From positions 1 through 64,000 of the forward strand of contig JBILML010000006.1 in NCBI GenBank assembly GCA_044375555.1: a stretch of DNA of 64,000 nt. The letters are read 5' to 3'. The stretch comes from UBA967 sp044375555 (GTDB lineage Bacteria > Verrucomicrobiota > Verrucomicrobiia > Chthoniobacterales > Terrimicrobiaceae). Under the pieces are notes generated by a model that was not told where the DNA came from, ran no database searches, and was given only the letters and a program-made list of their open reading frames with translations. Numbering within the stretch: position 1 is the stretch's first letter; every line of letters begins with the position of its first letter. Of this stretch, positions 10,277-19,833 are shown piece after piece. A program made the position numbers and the translations under genes.

Positions 10277-13179
10277 CCTTTGGCCGGGTTGGGTGGGACG
10301 GTTTGATCGGCGGGAGCTGGCGGAAGCGGACCTCCGAGGGCTTGGAGGCGTTCCTTGGCGAGCGGGAATTCCGGCAATTCCTCGAGTTCGGTTTTCGTGA
10401 GCATTTCCTGGAGGGTGCGGCGGGCCTTGTCGGTCTCCTGGAGTTTTTCGAGGGCGATGGCGCTTTGCAGGTAGGACTTGGCGACCCATGGCTTCCAGCG
10501 TCCATACATGTTGTAGACTTGGATGAAATACGGGATGGCTTTGGTCGGGTTGTTTTCCTTCAGATAAATCTCGCCTATGGTGTAAAGGGCCTCGGCTTTG
10601 ATGTCGCTGCGGACCGACTCCGAAGCGAGAAGGGCGTCGAGCGTTGCACGGGCTTGCGTGTTTTCTCCCCGCTTGGCGTGGAGCTTGGCCTTCGAGAGCA
10701 TGGTCGGGCCGAAGACCGGGGATCCGAGGTTTTCTTTTTCGAATCGGGTGTAAAGGGTGAGGGCTTCTTTTTCATGGCCGCGCTGGAGTTCGATATCGCC
10801 AAGGGAGGCGAGGATCCGGTCTTTCTGCAGCGCGCGGGGATTCCATCGGAGCGTGTCGCGGAGCATTTTTTCGCCGTCTTTCTCGCGTTTGGCCTCAAGG
10901 AGGGCATTGGCGAAGTCCACGAGAAGGGCGGGATTATCCTCACGCACATCGGCCTTGCTGGCGGCTTGAAGGAGAAGGTTGCGCGATTGCTCGGGATCGG
11001 TCTTGCGGAGCGCCTGTGACTGAGCCCAGAGGAGGCGGCAAAAGAGGGGGCGCGAGCCGTTTTGTTCGGCCGCCACGGCTTGGTCGCGAAGCCAGGCGAG
11101 GTATTGGGCGGATTCCTCGGGACCGCGGTAGAGGCGGGCGAGGGCGGGGAAGAGGTCATCCGCCGAGCGGATCGCGGGATCGTTGCCGAGATCGAGAATG
11201 GCCTGACGGTAAAGTTCGCGGGCTTTCTCGGGCTGCTCCTGCTGGCGCCAATACCAGCCGAGGTTTCCGATGGCCTCGCCGACGCGGGTGGAGCGGGGGT
11301 GTTTGTCCACGAAGCCCTGCATGAGGTCGCGGTATTGGTCGTATTCTTCCAGAAGCTTGAGGCCCTCGGCGGAGCGGAAGACGCCCTCCTCGTAGGTCTT
11401 CACATCTTCGGGTGGGATTTTTTTAAACTCCGCGATGCCGTCTTCCATGAAGCCTTCGTTCATGAGCGCATTGCCCATGAGGATGCGGGCCTCGCTGTTT
11501 TCAGCCTCGCCGGGATAGGCCTCCAGGTAAGCGTGAAGTTCGTCAATGGCGGCCGGGTATTTCTCCATTTGTTGGAGGCAATAGGCCTTCCGAAAAGCAG
11601 CCTGGCCGCGGTGGGCGCCCTTGGGTTGTTTTTCGAGATACTCGGTCATGAGCTCTCGGCAGGGCTCGTATTGCTTGTCGAACGAGTAACACATCGCGAG
11701 CCAGTAGGTGGCGGCGTCGGCGCGGGTGTGGGTGGGGTGGCGCTGGATGAAATCTCGGAAGGCCTGCGCGGCCTCCATGTTTTTTTCGGCCTGCAGGAGA
11801 GCGAAGGCATGCAGGAATCGCGCCTCGGGAGCCCGGTCACTGGTTGGGAAATCCTGGGCGAGCTTGAGGTAGGCGGCGGCGGCTTCTTCATTTCGCAAGA
11901 GGGCTTGAAGCGCCTCGACCTCCATGAAGCGGGCCTCGGCGACATGCTTGGATTGGGGGAACATCTGCACGAACTTTTGCGCGGAGGTGATGGATTGGGG
12001 CCAATCCTCGAGCGCGCTCCAGCAGCGGATGATATTGAGCGCGGCCTGTTCGGTGACTTCACCGGGAGGCAGGTCGGCGATCATCTCGTTCATGACGAGG
12101 GCGGCCTCGCGGTAGCGCTTCATTTGCAGGTAGGACATGGCGAGGCGGAACCTCATGGAGACATCGAAATTTTGAATCTTGCGGAAGTTCTCGAGTTCGC
12201 GGCCGACCTCCCCGACGAGTCGGGCGTAGAGGATTTTTGCGTAGGGGTCGCCTGTGGTCGCCTCCGCCGCCTTGAGCTTGCTCTTGAGGTCTGTGAGTCG
12301 GTTTTCTTGATGTTTGATCAAGCGGTCAAAAGTCCACACGCGTTGGAGGCATTGGATCGTTTTGCGGAACTCGCCGCGTTCGAGCCAATGGTTGCCAAGA
12401 CGGAGCGTGAGAGTCTGGAACGAGATGAGCTGCGCGATGTCGCTCATGTTCGGGTATTCCTCGTTGACGACCTTCAAGGCGCCATCGAAATCGCCGAGTT
12501 GCTCGAGCGCGTAGAGTTGGAAAATCACGGCCCGCCCGCGGGCGTCGGGGCTGAGTGTCGGCTTTAGCTTCGCGTAGAAATCCGCGGCCTCTTGGTATTT
12601 TCCTTCGAGGATATACGAGGTGCCGATCGAGGTGCGGGCCTCGCTGAGGCGGCCGGCAGCTGGGTTTTGGCGGACGAAGTTCCGATTTTTGTCGGAGCCC
12701 GGTGGAAAGAAGGAAATGAACTTCTCCATCGCCTCGCGCGCGGCGGGGTAATTTTTTTCCTGAAGTTCGCAAAGGCCCATCCAGAAAGTGAGATCCTGGC
12801 GCTGGGCGTCGGTGAGTTTGGTTTGTGGATTCGGTGGCTGTTTTTCGAGAGCGGCTTTGATGGCCTCCAGCGCTGCGGTGAAATTCGACACCTGCACCTG
12901 ACAAATTGCGATGGGATAAAGCGCATTGAAACTCGCCACGGCAGCCTCGGGGGCGGATCCGTAGTCGATCTGGAATTGCAGGTAGGCATCGAGCGCAGCC
13001 TTGTAGTTTTTTTCGTCGAAGAATTTTTTCGCCTGCGCAAAAAGTTCATCGGCGGTTCCGCCGGTCTGGGCGACCGGAGCAGGTGCGGGCTCCTCTTTTT
13101 TCTCTTTCGCGAGAAGTGGGTCCACCGCCATCACGATGGCGCTGCCGACTGCCAGAATTTGGAGACTCCGGTTCAACAT
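10273..13179 (-). CDS. Large periplasmic TPR protein of the Exb-like cluster
   Basis: A 968-residue protein starting at the ATG at 13179, which directly precedes a signal peptide (SLQILAVGSAIVMAVDPLLA). A start 96 bases upstream is open but would bury the signal. From about residue 40 to the end the sequence is a continuous array of TPR-like repeats (DELFAQAKKFFDEKNYKAALDA and similar). This resembles the YbgF/CpoB and Tol-associated TPR proteins but is far longer. It is first in a tightly packed minus-strand cluster leading to ExbB/ExbD/VWA, with stop and next ATG overlapping. It probably scaffolds a periplasmic complex. Its substrate is unknown. Confidence 0.75.
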   Translation of the reverse strand: MLNRSLQILAVGSAIVMAVDPLLAKEKKEEPAPAPVAQTGGTADELFAQAKKFFDEKNYKAALDAYLQFQIDYGSAPEAAVASFNALYPIAICQVQVSNFTAALEAIKAALEKQPPNPQTKLTDAQRQDLTFWMGLCELQEKNYPAAREAMEKFISFFPPGSDKNRNFVRQNPAAGRLSEARTSIGTSYILEGKYQEAADFYAKLKPTLSPDARGRAVIFQLYALEQLGDFDGALKVVNEEYPNMSDIAQLISFQTLTLRLGNHWLERGEFRKTIQCLQRVWTFDRLIKHQENRLTDLKSKLKAAEATTGDPYAKILYARLVGEVGRELENFRKIQNFDVSMRFRLAMSYLQMKRYREAALVMNEMIADLPPGEVTEQAALNIIRCWSALEDWPQSITSAQKFVQMFPQSKHVAEARFMEVEALQALLRNEEAAAAYLKLAQDFPTSDRAPEARFLHAFALLQAEKNMEAAQAFRDFIQRHPTHTRADAATYWLAMCYSFDKQYEPCRELMTEYLEKQPKGAHRGQAAFRKAYCLQQMEKYPAAIDELHAYLEAYPGEAENSEARILMGNALMNEGFMEDGIAEFKKIPPEDVKTYEEGVFRSAEGLKLLEEYDQYRDLMQGFVDKHPRSTRVGEAIGNLGWYWRQQEQPEKARELYRQAILDLGNDPAIRSADDLFPALARLYRGPEESAQYLAWLRDQAVAAEQNGSRPLFCRLLWAQSQALRKTDPEQSRNLLLQAASKADVREDNPALLVDFANALLEAKREKDGEKMLRDTLRWNPRALQKDRILASLGDIELQRGHEKEALTLYTRFEKENLGSPVFGPTMLSKAKLHAKRGENTQARATLDALLASESVRSDIKAEALYTIGEIYLKENNPTKAIPYFIQVYNMYGRWKPWVAKSYLQSAIALEKLQETDKARRTLQEMLTKTELEELPEFPLAKERLQALGGPLPPAPADQTVPPNPAKG

Positions 13180-13327
13180 GGATTGCGGGGGGAGAGCGCA
13201 AAGGGGTTCTGCACCAAACTGCCTCCCGAGTGAAAGACTAAAGATGGTGAAGAATTTGTAACATGGCCGAAACAAGATGGCGCGGAGGTTGCGTTCGAGA
13301 CGACGGTGGCGTATTCACATCCCTCCA

Positions 13328-13564
13328 ATGTCCAAAGACGGTTATATTAAAAGTGAAGGGATCGTGGTGGATGTGCTTCCCGGCACGCTGTTCCGAGTCA
13401 AATTGCCGAATGACCACCTCATTCTCGCCCACATTTCTGGCAAGATGAGAAAGAATTTTATCCGGATTGTGCCGGGCGACAAAGTGACTCTGGAGATTTC
13501 TCCTTACGACCTCTCGAAGGGCCGTATCACCTTCCGCGAGGCGGGCTCAATGCCTCGCCGCTAA
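13328..13564 (+). CDS. infA: Translation initiation factor IF-1
   Basis: A 78-residue S1-like OB-fold protein that binds the 30S A site during initiation. I chose the ATG at 13328 (MSKDGYIKSEG), which gives the usual family length. The open frame extends 17 codons upstream without similarity. Diagnostic stretches are LPGTLFRVKL, HISGKMRKNFIRI, and GDKVTLEISPYDLSKGRI. The gene is divergent from the TPR protein, 148 bases away, and stands 33 bases before an Hsp70 gene. Confidence 0.95.
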   Translation: MSKDGYIKSEGIVVDVLPGTLFRVKLPNDHLILAHISGKMRKNFIRIVPGDKVTLEISPYDLSKGRITFREAGSMPRR

Positions 13565-13597
13565 GATCAAGAAAAGGGCGCGTCGCGTTTTTCCGGA

Positions 13598-15295
13598 ATG
13601 ATTGCCGGTATTGATTTGGGCACGACCCACTCGCTGGTGGGGGTGATGGAGAGCGGGTTTCCGATTTTGGTGTCCGACGGGGAGGGGAGGAGACTCACGC
13701 CGTCGGCTGTTTGGTTTGGAGTCGATGGAGAAATGCTCGTCGGTTGGCCGGCGATGGAGAAAAAGGAAGTCGACCCCTCGCGGGTTGTGACCTCCGTGAA
13801 ACGACTCATCGGCCGTCGTGCTTCCGAAAAAATCGAGCCCTCTCCCGACTACCCGATTGGGGCGGGGCCCGGGGGCTGGATGAGTGTTTTGATCGATGGT
13901 CAGGTGCTGTCGCCCGAAAAAATTTCCTCCTACATCCTCGCCAAGCTCAAAGCCGACATGGAGCGGTCCTGCGGGCAGGTCGTGGATCGGGCGGTGATCA
14001 CCGTTCCTGCTTATTTCAACGACGCGCAGCGAGCGGCAACCAAGCGAGCCGGGGAGTTGGCGGGGTTTCTTGTGGAGCGAATTCTGGCGGAACCCACCGC
14101 CGCCGCTCTGGCCTATGGGCTGGACCGCCTCGGGGAGAAATCCCGCGTGGCGGTTTATGATTTGGGTGGAGGCACCTTTGATATTTCGATTCTCGAATTG
14201 AACGCCGGGGTTTTCGAAGTTCTCGCGACAAATGGCGACACGCGTCTCGGCGGTGATGATTTCGACGCGGCCCTCGCGGCGGCTTGGGGGCTCGGCGTCT
14301 CGGACGCCCGTCAAATCAAATGCGCGCTAAGCGAAAGCGACTCCCTTGAGTTTTCAGGAAAATCCTACACCCGGGCCGCGTTGGAGTCGGTGTGTGCTCC
14401 GCTGCTCGCACGCACTCGCTCGCATTGCCTGCGCTCGCTCGCCGATGCGCGGTTGGAGCCTGCGGATTTGAATGCGGTCGTCCTCGTGGGAGGCGCGACT
14501 CGGATGCCCATGGTCCGACGATTTGTAGCCGAAATTTTCGGACGGGAACCCGACACCAGCCAGCATCCGGATGAGGCGGTCGCCCTCGGCGCCGTGATTC
14601 AGGCGGGCATTCTCGAAGGGTCGGTTCAAAATCTCACCTTGCTCGATGTCACCCCGCTCTCGCTCGGCATCGAAACATTCGGCGGGTTGATGAATGTCAT
14701 CATTCCACGAAACACGACCATTCCCTGCAAGGCCGGCGAAATGTTTACCAACGCCGTCGCGAATCAATCCGGGATGAAAATTTCAGTCCTCCAAGGCGAG
14801 CGGGAGATGGCCCGCGATAACTGGCCGCTCGGATCGATGGAGGTCGCATTTCCTCCAGCGCCGAAGGGGCAGGCTCGCTTGGGCGTGCAATTCGAACTCG
14901 ACGCGAATGGCATCCTGCATGTGCTCGCTCGCGACACGGCAACAGGGCGTGACACGGTGATCGACATCCAGAGCGCGGTGGAGGTTTCCGACGAGGCGGT
15001 GGAGAAAATGCTCGGCGATTCGCTCGAGCACGCCTTCGAGGATATGGATGAACGGGTCTTCACCGAGGCCCGCCTGAAAGCCGACGAAATGCTCCCCGCC
15101 ATCGATTCCGCCCTGGCTCAACTCGGCGACGGGGTTCCCGCGGATGTCCGGGCTGCGATTTTGGAACTCGCTGGGAAAGCAAGCGCGGCGATCGCATCCC
15201 GCTCCACAGGGGACTTGAAAAAACTCCTCGCGGAACTCGACACGCTCACCGAGCCACTCGCCGCCGCCCTTCTGGAAAAAGCCATGGCGGGTTGA
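13598..15295 (+). CDS. Short Hsp70-family chaperone
   Basis: A 565-residue cytoplasmic Hsp70. The ATPase domain has phosphate 1 GIDLGTTHSLVG (residues 4-15), phosphate 2 VYDLGGGTFDISIL, and the adenosine motif VVLVGGATRMPMV. The substrate-binding domain follows (TPLSLGIETFGG, IPRNTTIPCKAGE) and the lid is short. The stretch from GGDDFD to LVGG is about 82 residues, against about 115 in E. coli DnaK, so lobe IIB is reduced. No DnaJ, GrpE or Fe-S cluster genes are adjacent. It is nearer HscA/HscC-type Hsp70s than the main DnaK, so the client is unknown. Confidence 0.9.
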   Translation: MIAGIDLGTTHSLVGVMESGFPILVSDGEGRRLTPSAVWFGVDGEMLVGWPAMEKKEVDPSRVVTSVKRLIGRRASEKIEPSPDYPIGAGPGGWMSVLIDGQVLSPEKISSYILAKLKADMERSCGQVVDRAVITVPAYFNDAQRAATKRAGELAGFLVERILAEPTAAALAYGLDRLGEKSRVAVYDLGGGTFDISILELNAGVFEVLATNGDTRLGGDDFDAALAAAWGLGVSDARQIKCALSESDSLEFSGKSYTRAALESVCAPLLARTRSHCLRSLADARLEPADLNAVVLVGGATRMPMVRRFVAEIFGREPDTSQHPDEAVALGAVIQAGILEGSVQNLTLLDVTPLSLGIETFGGLMNVIIPRNTTIPCKAGEMFTNAVANQSGMKISVLQGEREMARDNWPLGSMEVAFPPAPKGQARLGVQFELDANGILHVLARDTATGRDTVIDIQSAVEVSDEAVEKMLGDSLEHAFEDMDERVFTEARLKADEMLPAIDSALAQLGDGVPADVRAAILELAGKASAAIASRSTGDLKKLLAELDTLTEPLAAALLEKAMAG

Positions 15296-15319
15296 CCCGT
15301 TTTTGAGTCGGGATTCCGG

Positions 15320-15347
15320 TTGATCTCCCCGTGCCCATCGTTAGCAT
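15320..15347 (+). promoter_or_regulatory. Possible sigma70-type promoter for the coiled-coil/TPR gene
   Basis: TTGATC (15320-15325) and TAGCAT (15342-15347) are separated by 16 bases and lie 18 bases before the ATG at 15366. The match is weak, and it is proposed only because the gap after the Hsp70 gene has no other visible signal. Confidence 0.3.
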
Positions 15348-15365
15348 AGCGCACTGGTTATTTTG

Positions 15366-17510
15366 ATGTTGAAGCGTTGTCTCCCAGTCTTGCTCGCCTG
15401 CGTATTGTGGATGCCCTCCACGCTGCTCGCTTTTGATCCGGCCGAAATGTTTCTGCGTGCCTACCAGGAATTTCAAGCCGGTGAGCGGAGTGAACGCGAA
15501 GGCCAGATGCGTGATGCGTTGAACCGCTACGCCACCGCCGCCCAAGCTTTGGAAAACATCCAGCGCACCGATCCGGAGTGGCAAAAAATGGTGGTCGAAT
15601 ATCGGCTTCGCAAAACGCAGGAAAATCTCCAACGACTCCGCTCGAGTGTCACGGAAGCCCAGCTCGCCGACATCGTGGTGGAGGACCCTCTGCCGACCGG
15701 CGGCTTCGAGATCGATATTCCTGCACCCATGGTGACGACACGCCCGGGTTCCAGTCCGCGCGTTTCCCCCTCCCGAGATGGTGGAGAATCCCTCAAATCT
15801 GAACTCGCCGAAGCGCGCCAGCAGATCCAAAAACTCAAAAAGGATTTGGAGAAAACCCAAGGCGACCTCACGGGGGCGAAAGCCGAGATCGACCGCACCA
15901 AAACCTCCCTCGTCGAGGCCAAGTCCGAACTCGTGCAGGCCAAAGCCAACTTGGAAAATGTGTCTGTCGAGCGCGACCAATTGAAAAATTCCGCCGGGAA
16001 AGTCTCGGACAAGCAACTCGCCGATCTCACGGTGCGCATCGAGCAGATGGAGGCCAATAACGAGGTTCTCAACGATGAAAACAACCGGCTCCGCGACAAA
16101 CTCGACAGAGCCGCCAAGTCGATCGAGGACGGCCAGCAGACGCTGGCTGCTTCCCAAAAAGACCGGCAAGCCTTGGCTGCCGAGCGTGACAAGGCCGTCG
16201 CGGGATTGAAGAAATTTGAGGAAAACCAAACGGAACTCGCCCAACTCATCAATCAGCGCGAGGAGATGGAGAAGAAGTTTGCCGCCGAGAAGCAGGAACT
16301 CGAAAAGCAGATCGCCGATCAGAAGCCAAAGCTCGACCTCTTGGCCAAGCTGGAGGCAGACAACAAGGACCTCGCCGCCAGATTGCAAAAAGCCGAAGTC
16401 GCCCTTCAAGACGCCGGAAAAATCGAAGGCGACCAGAAATTTCGCGAATCGCTGGAAGAGGAAATCACGCTCTTGAAAGACCGCCTCGCTGCGGCCCGTA
16501 GCGAACTCCACGCTCGGGATGAAAATATCAAGTCCCTCTACGCGCAGCTCGACGAGGCTTCCGGCGAAGTCGCCCGTCTACGACTCGATCCCAAGCCCAC
16601 CGAAGAGCAAAAACGCGTCACCGAGGAAAATGATCTCCTGAAAAATATCGTCCTTCGCCAGCTCAAGGACCAGAACGAGCGGTCCGTGGCGGTCGGGATG
16701 ATCGAGCAGGAACTCGAGAAACTTTATGTAAAATCCGACATGCTCTCATCGCAGATGGCCGTTCTCTCGAAGCCGCCCGCGAAGCTCAGCGATCGCGAGA
16801 TTTTGATTTTCCGGGATCCGCTGGTGGTGATGAACGATCCCGGCGAGATGGACATGAGTGTTTCCATGACCGTTTCCAAGTCCGCCGATGGCACGGTAGA
16901 GACGCCTGACAAGGCCCCTAAGGGACCGGAGGCCTTCAGCCCGGAAGCCCGGCAACTCGTCGAGAAAGCTGGCGCGATGGTTCGTGAACGCCGTTTCACC
17001 GATGCGGAAAAAATCTACCAACAGCTCAACGACGAATATCCGGACAATCCCTTCACTCTTTCCAATCTCGCGGTCACCCAGATTCATGCGGGCAAAATCA
17101 CCGCCGCCTTGGTCGCTCTCGAGAAATCCCTGCGGATCATGCCCGGCGATGTGTTCGCCTCCGTAAACCTATCGAATGTCTATTGCCGCCAAGGGCGATT
17201 CGGCGAAGCCGTCGAGATTCTCAAGGAAGTGATTAAGAAGGACCCCCAGAACGCCGTGGCTCACAATTACATCGCGATCGCTCTCGGAAAGCAGGGAAAT
17301 ACACGGGAGGCCGAGGAGTTTTTCCAGCGCAGCATCATGCTCAATGGCAACTACTCGAATGCCCACTTCAACCTGGCGGTTATGTATGCGAATACCGAAC
17401 CGCCCTCTCTCGATTTGGCTCGGAAACACTACGAGATGGCCAAGTCGCTCGGCGCGGAGCCCGATAGTGTGATGGAGCGCCGTCTGGCTGAAATCGCTAA
17501 ACCCAACTGA
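15366..17510 (+). CDS. Secreted coiled-coil protein with C-terminal TPRs
   Basis: A 714-residue protein from the ATG at 15366 (a TTG lies directly before it). It begins with a signal peptide (CLPVLLACVLWMPSTLLA). Residues ~140-470 are a long coiled coil dense in Glu/Lys/Gln. Residues ~525-700 hold TPR repeats (RRFTDAEKIYQQLNDEYPDNP, then GDVFASVNLSNVYCRQGRF). It is likely periplasmic, or outer membrane-linked if exported further. It converges on the sigma-factor gene with only six bases between. The function is unknown, but a spacer plus a protein-binding module is the visible design. Confidence 0.75.
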   Translation: MLKRCLPVLLACVLWMPSTLLAFDPAEMFLRAYQEFQAGERSEREGQMRDALNRYATAAQALENIQRTDPEWQKMVVEYRLRKTQENLQRLRSSVTEAQLADIVVEDPLPTGGFEIDIPAPMVTTRPGSSPRVSPSRDGGESLKSELAEARQQIQKLKKDLEKTQGDLTGAKAEIDRTKTSLVEAKSELVQAKANLENVSVERDQLKNSAGKVSDKQLADLTVRIEQMEANNEVLNDENNRLRDKLDRAAKSIEDGQQTLAASQKDRQALAAERDKAVAGLKKFEENQTELAQLINQREEMEKKFAAEKQELEKQIADQKPKLDLLAKLEADNKDLAARLQKAEVALQDAGKIEGDQKFRESLEEEITLLKDRLAAARSELHARDENIKSLYAQLDEASGEVARLRLDPKPTEEQKRVTEENDLLKNIVLRQLKDQNERSVAVGMIEQELEKLYVKSDMLSSQMAVLSKPPAKLSDREILIFRDPLVVMNDPGEMDMSVSMTVSKSADGTVETPDKAPKGPEAFSPEARQLVEKAGAMVRERRFTDAEKIYQQLNDEYPDNPFTLSNLAVTQIHAGKITAALVALEKSLRIMPGDVFASVNLSNVYCRQGRFGEAVEILKEVIKKDPQNAVAHNYIAIALGKQGNTREAEEFFQRSIMLNGNYSNAHFNLAVMYANTEPPSLDLARKHYEMAKSLGAEPDSVMERRLAEIAKPN

Positions 17511-17516
17511 GAGGCC

Positions 17517-18104
17517 TTACAGCGCGCTGCCGACGAGTTTCTTGAGGCGAAGCATTCCGCGACGGATGCGGGCCTTTACGGTTCCGAGCGGGGTATTCAG
17601 GCGGGAGGAAATTTCCAACTGGGTGAGGCCTCCGAAGTAGGACATCTCGATCACTTGGCGCTGTTCGCTGTTGAGTTTCAGCACGGCGGAGCGAACGACC
17701 ATGTGCTTTTCGCCAGTGTTCACCTGATCGGACGGGCTGTCATTTCCACGGCGAGGCTCGGGGATGATTTCGTTCAGGGCATCGTCATTCAAGCGTAGGC
17801 GGCGCTGGACGGAGCGGAGGCGGTCGATGGCCTTGTTGCGGGTCATGGTGACTGCCCAGTTCAGGGGTTTTCCTCGGGAGACATCATACATCGGGGATTT
17901 TTCCCAGATCATGAACATGACCTCTTGGGTGACATCCTCGGCGTCGCTCGAGTTGTTCAGGATTTTGAAAGCGGTGGAAAAGACCAGGCCGATGTGGCGG
18001 CGGTAGAATTCCTCGAAGCCGGTGTAGTCCCCACTTCCAATGCGTCGGATCAATTCGACATCGTCGATCTGCTCCGACGGATTGGTGGAGAGTTTTTTGC
18101 TCAC
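17517..18104 (-). CDS. ECF-type RNA polymerase sigma factor
   Basis: A 195-residue sigma factor starting at GTG 18104. Region 2 spans ~25-95 (FYRRHIGLVFSTAFKIL, DAEDVTQEVMFMIWE, NWAVTMTRNKAIDRLR). Region 4 with its helix-turn-helix lies at ~135-190 (LNSEQRQVIEMSYFGGLTQ, TPLGTVKARIRRGMLRL). It resembles the SigK-like ECF type. No anti-sigma gene is adjacent. It lies 61 bases downstream of lpxD on the same strand, so it may be read through from the bamA-skp-lpxD group. That would link envelope biogenesis and a transcriptional response, which is an inference. Confidence 0.9.
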   Translation of the reverse strand: MSKKLSTNPSEQIDDVELIRRIGSGDYTGFEEFYRRHIGLVFSTAFKILNNSSDAEDVTQEVMFMIWEKSPMYDVSRGKPLNWAVTMTRNKAIDRLRSVQRRLRLNDDALNEIIPEPRRGNDSPSDQVNTGEKHMVVRSAVLKLNSEQRQVIEMSYFGGLTQLEISSRLNTPLGTVKARIRRGMLRLKKLVGSAL

Positions 18105-18165
18105 GGATGAGGATACTCCCGCATTTGCTCGGACTTGGCAACTGCGGGGAGTCCATGAGAAGAAA

Positions 18166-19185
18166 TCAGGACTCTTCGGGTGCGCGGGCCTCGAGGGCCT
18201 TCACGCGATTGTAAAGTTTCCGGATATTTCTCAGGAGGGCGTAGTTTTCCTTATATTCGCGGATGGGCTGGGCCGGGGCACCGAACATGATGGTGTTTGG
18301 CGGCACATTTTTGGCGAGGCCGGACATGGCGCCAATCATCACCTTGTCGCCGATTTCGATGTGACCGCTCAGGCCGACCTTGCCGGCGAGGGTGACATAG
18401 TTGCCGATGCGGGTGCTGCCTGAAATGCCGACCTGCGCGCAGAGGATGCAATGCTCGCCAATGGTCACATTGTGGCCGATCTGGACGAGGTTATCGATTT
18501 TAGTGCCCTTCTGAATCCAAGTGCGGCCGAAGCGGGCGCGGTCCACGGCGGAATTCGCGCCAATTTCGACATCATCGTCGATCTGGACGGTGCCGGTTTG
18601 AGGAATTTTCTCCTGACGGCCGTCTCGGAATTCGTAGCCAAAGCCGTCCGCTCCCACGACTACGCCAGAGTGGAGGATCACGCGGTTCGCGATGGTGCAG
18701 CGCTCGCGCACGGTCGCGTGGGGGTGGAGGTGGCAATTCTCGCCGAGGGTGGTTTCCTGGCCCACGAAGGCATGGGGGCCGAGGATGGTGCGGGCGCCGA
18801 TGACGGCGTCTTTTTCCACCACACAATAAGCCCCGATCGAGCAGCCCTCACCGATCTTCGCGGAGTCGGCGATGATGGCGGTCGGGTGGATGCCAGCCGG
18901 GAATTTCAGTGGCTCGGGAGTGAAAAACGGAAGCAGGGCGGCAAAAGCTCCGGCGGGATTTTCGATCGGCACGCAACGCGGCGGCACGGGTTCGTTGAAT
19001 CCCTCGGGAACGAGGACCACCGACGCGCGGGTTTTACGCAGCGCGCCGATGTATTTTGGGTTTCCGAAAAACGAAAGATCGCCGGGGTTGGCGTCTGCCA
19101 GCGAGGCGACGCCACGGATGTCGATCTCTGCCAGATCGGGGTCGAGCTGGACACCGAAGCGTCCAGCCAAATCACCAAGTTTCAT
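18166..19185 (-). CDS. lpxD: UDP-3-O-acylglucosamine N-acyltransferase LpxD
   Basis: A 339-residue enzyme of lipid A synthesis that adds the second 3-hydroxyacyl chain from acyl-ACP onto UDP-3-O-acyl-glucosamine. The N-terminal uridine-binding domain (~1-100, ANPGDLSFFGNPKY) is followed by a left-handed beta helix of hexapeptide repeats (IGEGCSIGAYCVV, IGARTILGPHAFVG). The catalytic His region is HSGVVVGADGFGY, and a C-terminal helix closes the protein. Its ATG overlaps the end of the Skp-like gene by one base. It shows that the organism makes lipopolysaccharide or a lipid A relative. Confidence 0.95.
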   Translation of the reverse strand: MKLGDLAGRFGVQLDPDLAEIDIRGVASLADANPGDLSFFGNPKYIGALRKTRASVVLVPEGFNEPVPPRCVPIENPAGAFAALLPFFTPEPLKFPAGIHPTAIIADSAKIGEGCSIGAYCVVEKDAVIGARTILGPHAFVGQETTLGENCHLHPHATVRERCTIANRVILHSGVVVGADGFGYEFRDGRQEKIPQTGTVQIDDDVEIGANSAVDRARFGRTWIQKGTKIDNLVQIGHNVTIGEHCILCAQVGISGSTRIGNYVTLAGKVGLSGHIEIGDKVMIGAMSGLAKNVPPNTIMFGAPAQPIREYKENYALLRNIRKLYNRVKALEARAPEES

Positions 19186-19772
19186 CAGGGAGTGGCTGGT
19201 TTGGCGTCTTTATTCAGGGTCTCAATGATGGATTTGCTGAAATCAAGTTCTGACTTCGAGTAAATCACAACGGGCACCTGGCCCATGCTCATGCCGGATT
19301 TGTCGAGGACGACATCGTAACCCGCATTTTTGATCTGCTCGTTCACGATTTTCATGATGTCGTCGATGATGTCCTTGCGCATCCGGATGAATTGCTCCTG
19401 GAGTTGGCGCTCGCGGGTTCCACGGAACTCCGCGATTTCGCGGTCGAGGTTGCGGGCTTCGGCGATCTTTTGGTCACGGGCTTTCGAGGACTTGTCTTTG
19501 GCATCCTTGCTGAGCTCGGGTTTTTCGAGATCGACATTGAGTTTGTTGATCTCATCCATCGCCTTTTTCAAGGTCTCCAGACGACCGTCGAGTTCCGTCT
19601 TTGCGGCGGCGCGGGCTTCGTTGAGCTTGGCCTCAGCATCCTTCGTGCGGTGGTATTGGGTGAAAATGGCATTCATATCGAGAATGCCGATCTTTCCCTG
19701 CGCTTGGGCGGTCGGGGTGAAGGCTAGAGTGGCGGTGGCGACCATGACGGCCGGGAGAAGGAATTTAAGCAT
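19185..19772 (-). CDS. skp: OmpH/Skp-family periplasmic chaperone
   Basis: A 195-residue secreted protein with a signal peptide (residues 1-24, ending TPTAQA). A start motif typical of the family follows (KIGILDMNAIF), then a long charged coiled coil (~40-140). Skp trimers hold unfolded outer-membrane proteins in the periplasm for BamA. Its length and its position between bamA and lpxD support the assignment. The C-terminal extension beyond the coil (MGQVPVVIYSKSELDFSKSI) is also usual for OmpH proteins. Confidence 0.9.
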   Translation of the reverse strand: MLKFLLPAVMVATATLAFTPTAQAQGKIGILDMNAIFTQYHRTKDAEAKLNEARAAAKTELDGRLETLKKAMDEINKLNVDLEKPELSKDAKDKSSKARDQKIAEARNLDREIAEFRGTRERQLQEQFIRMRKDIIDDIMKIVNEQIKNAGYDVVLDKSGMSMGQVPVVIYSKSELDFSKSIIETLNKDAKPATP

Positions 19773-19833
19773 TGGTATTGGTATTTTGGTTTGTGTTTGG
19801 AAAAAACAAACAGGCGGTTGAATAAATGCCGCA

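Noticed and set aside
11062..12567. A 501-codon open frame on the + strand
   Set aside because: It is antisense to the 968-residue TPR gene, which has a signal peptide and clear repeats; the opposite reading shows no family feature.
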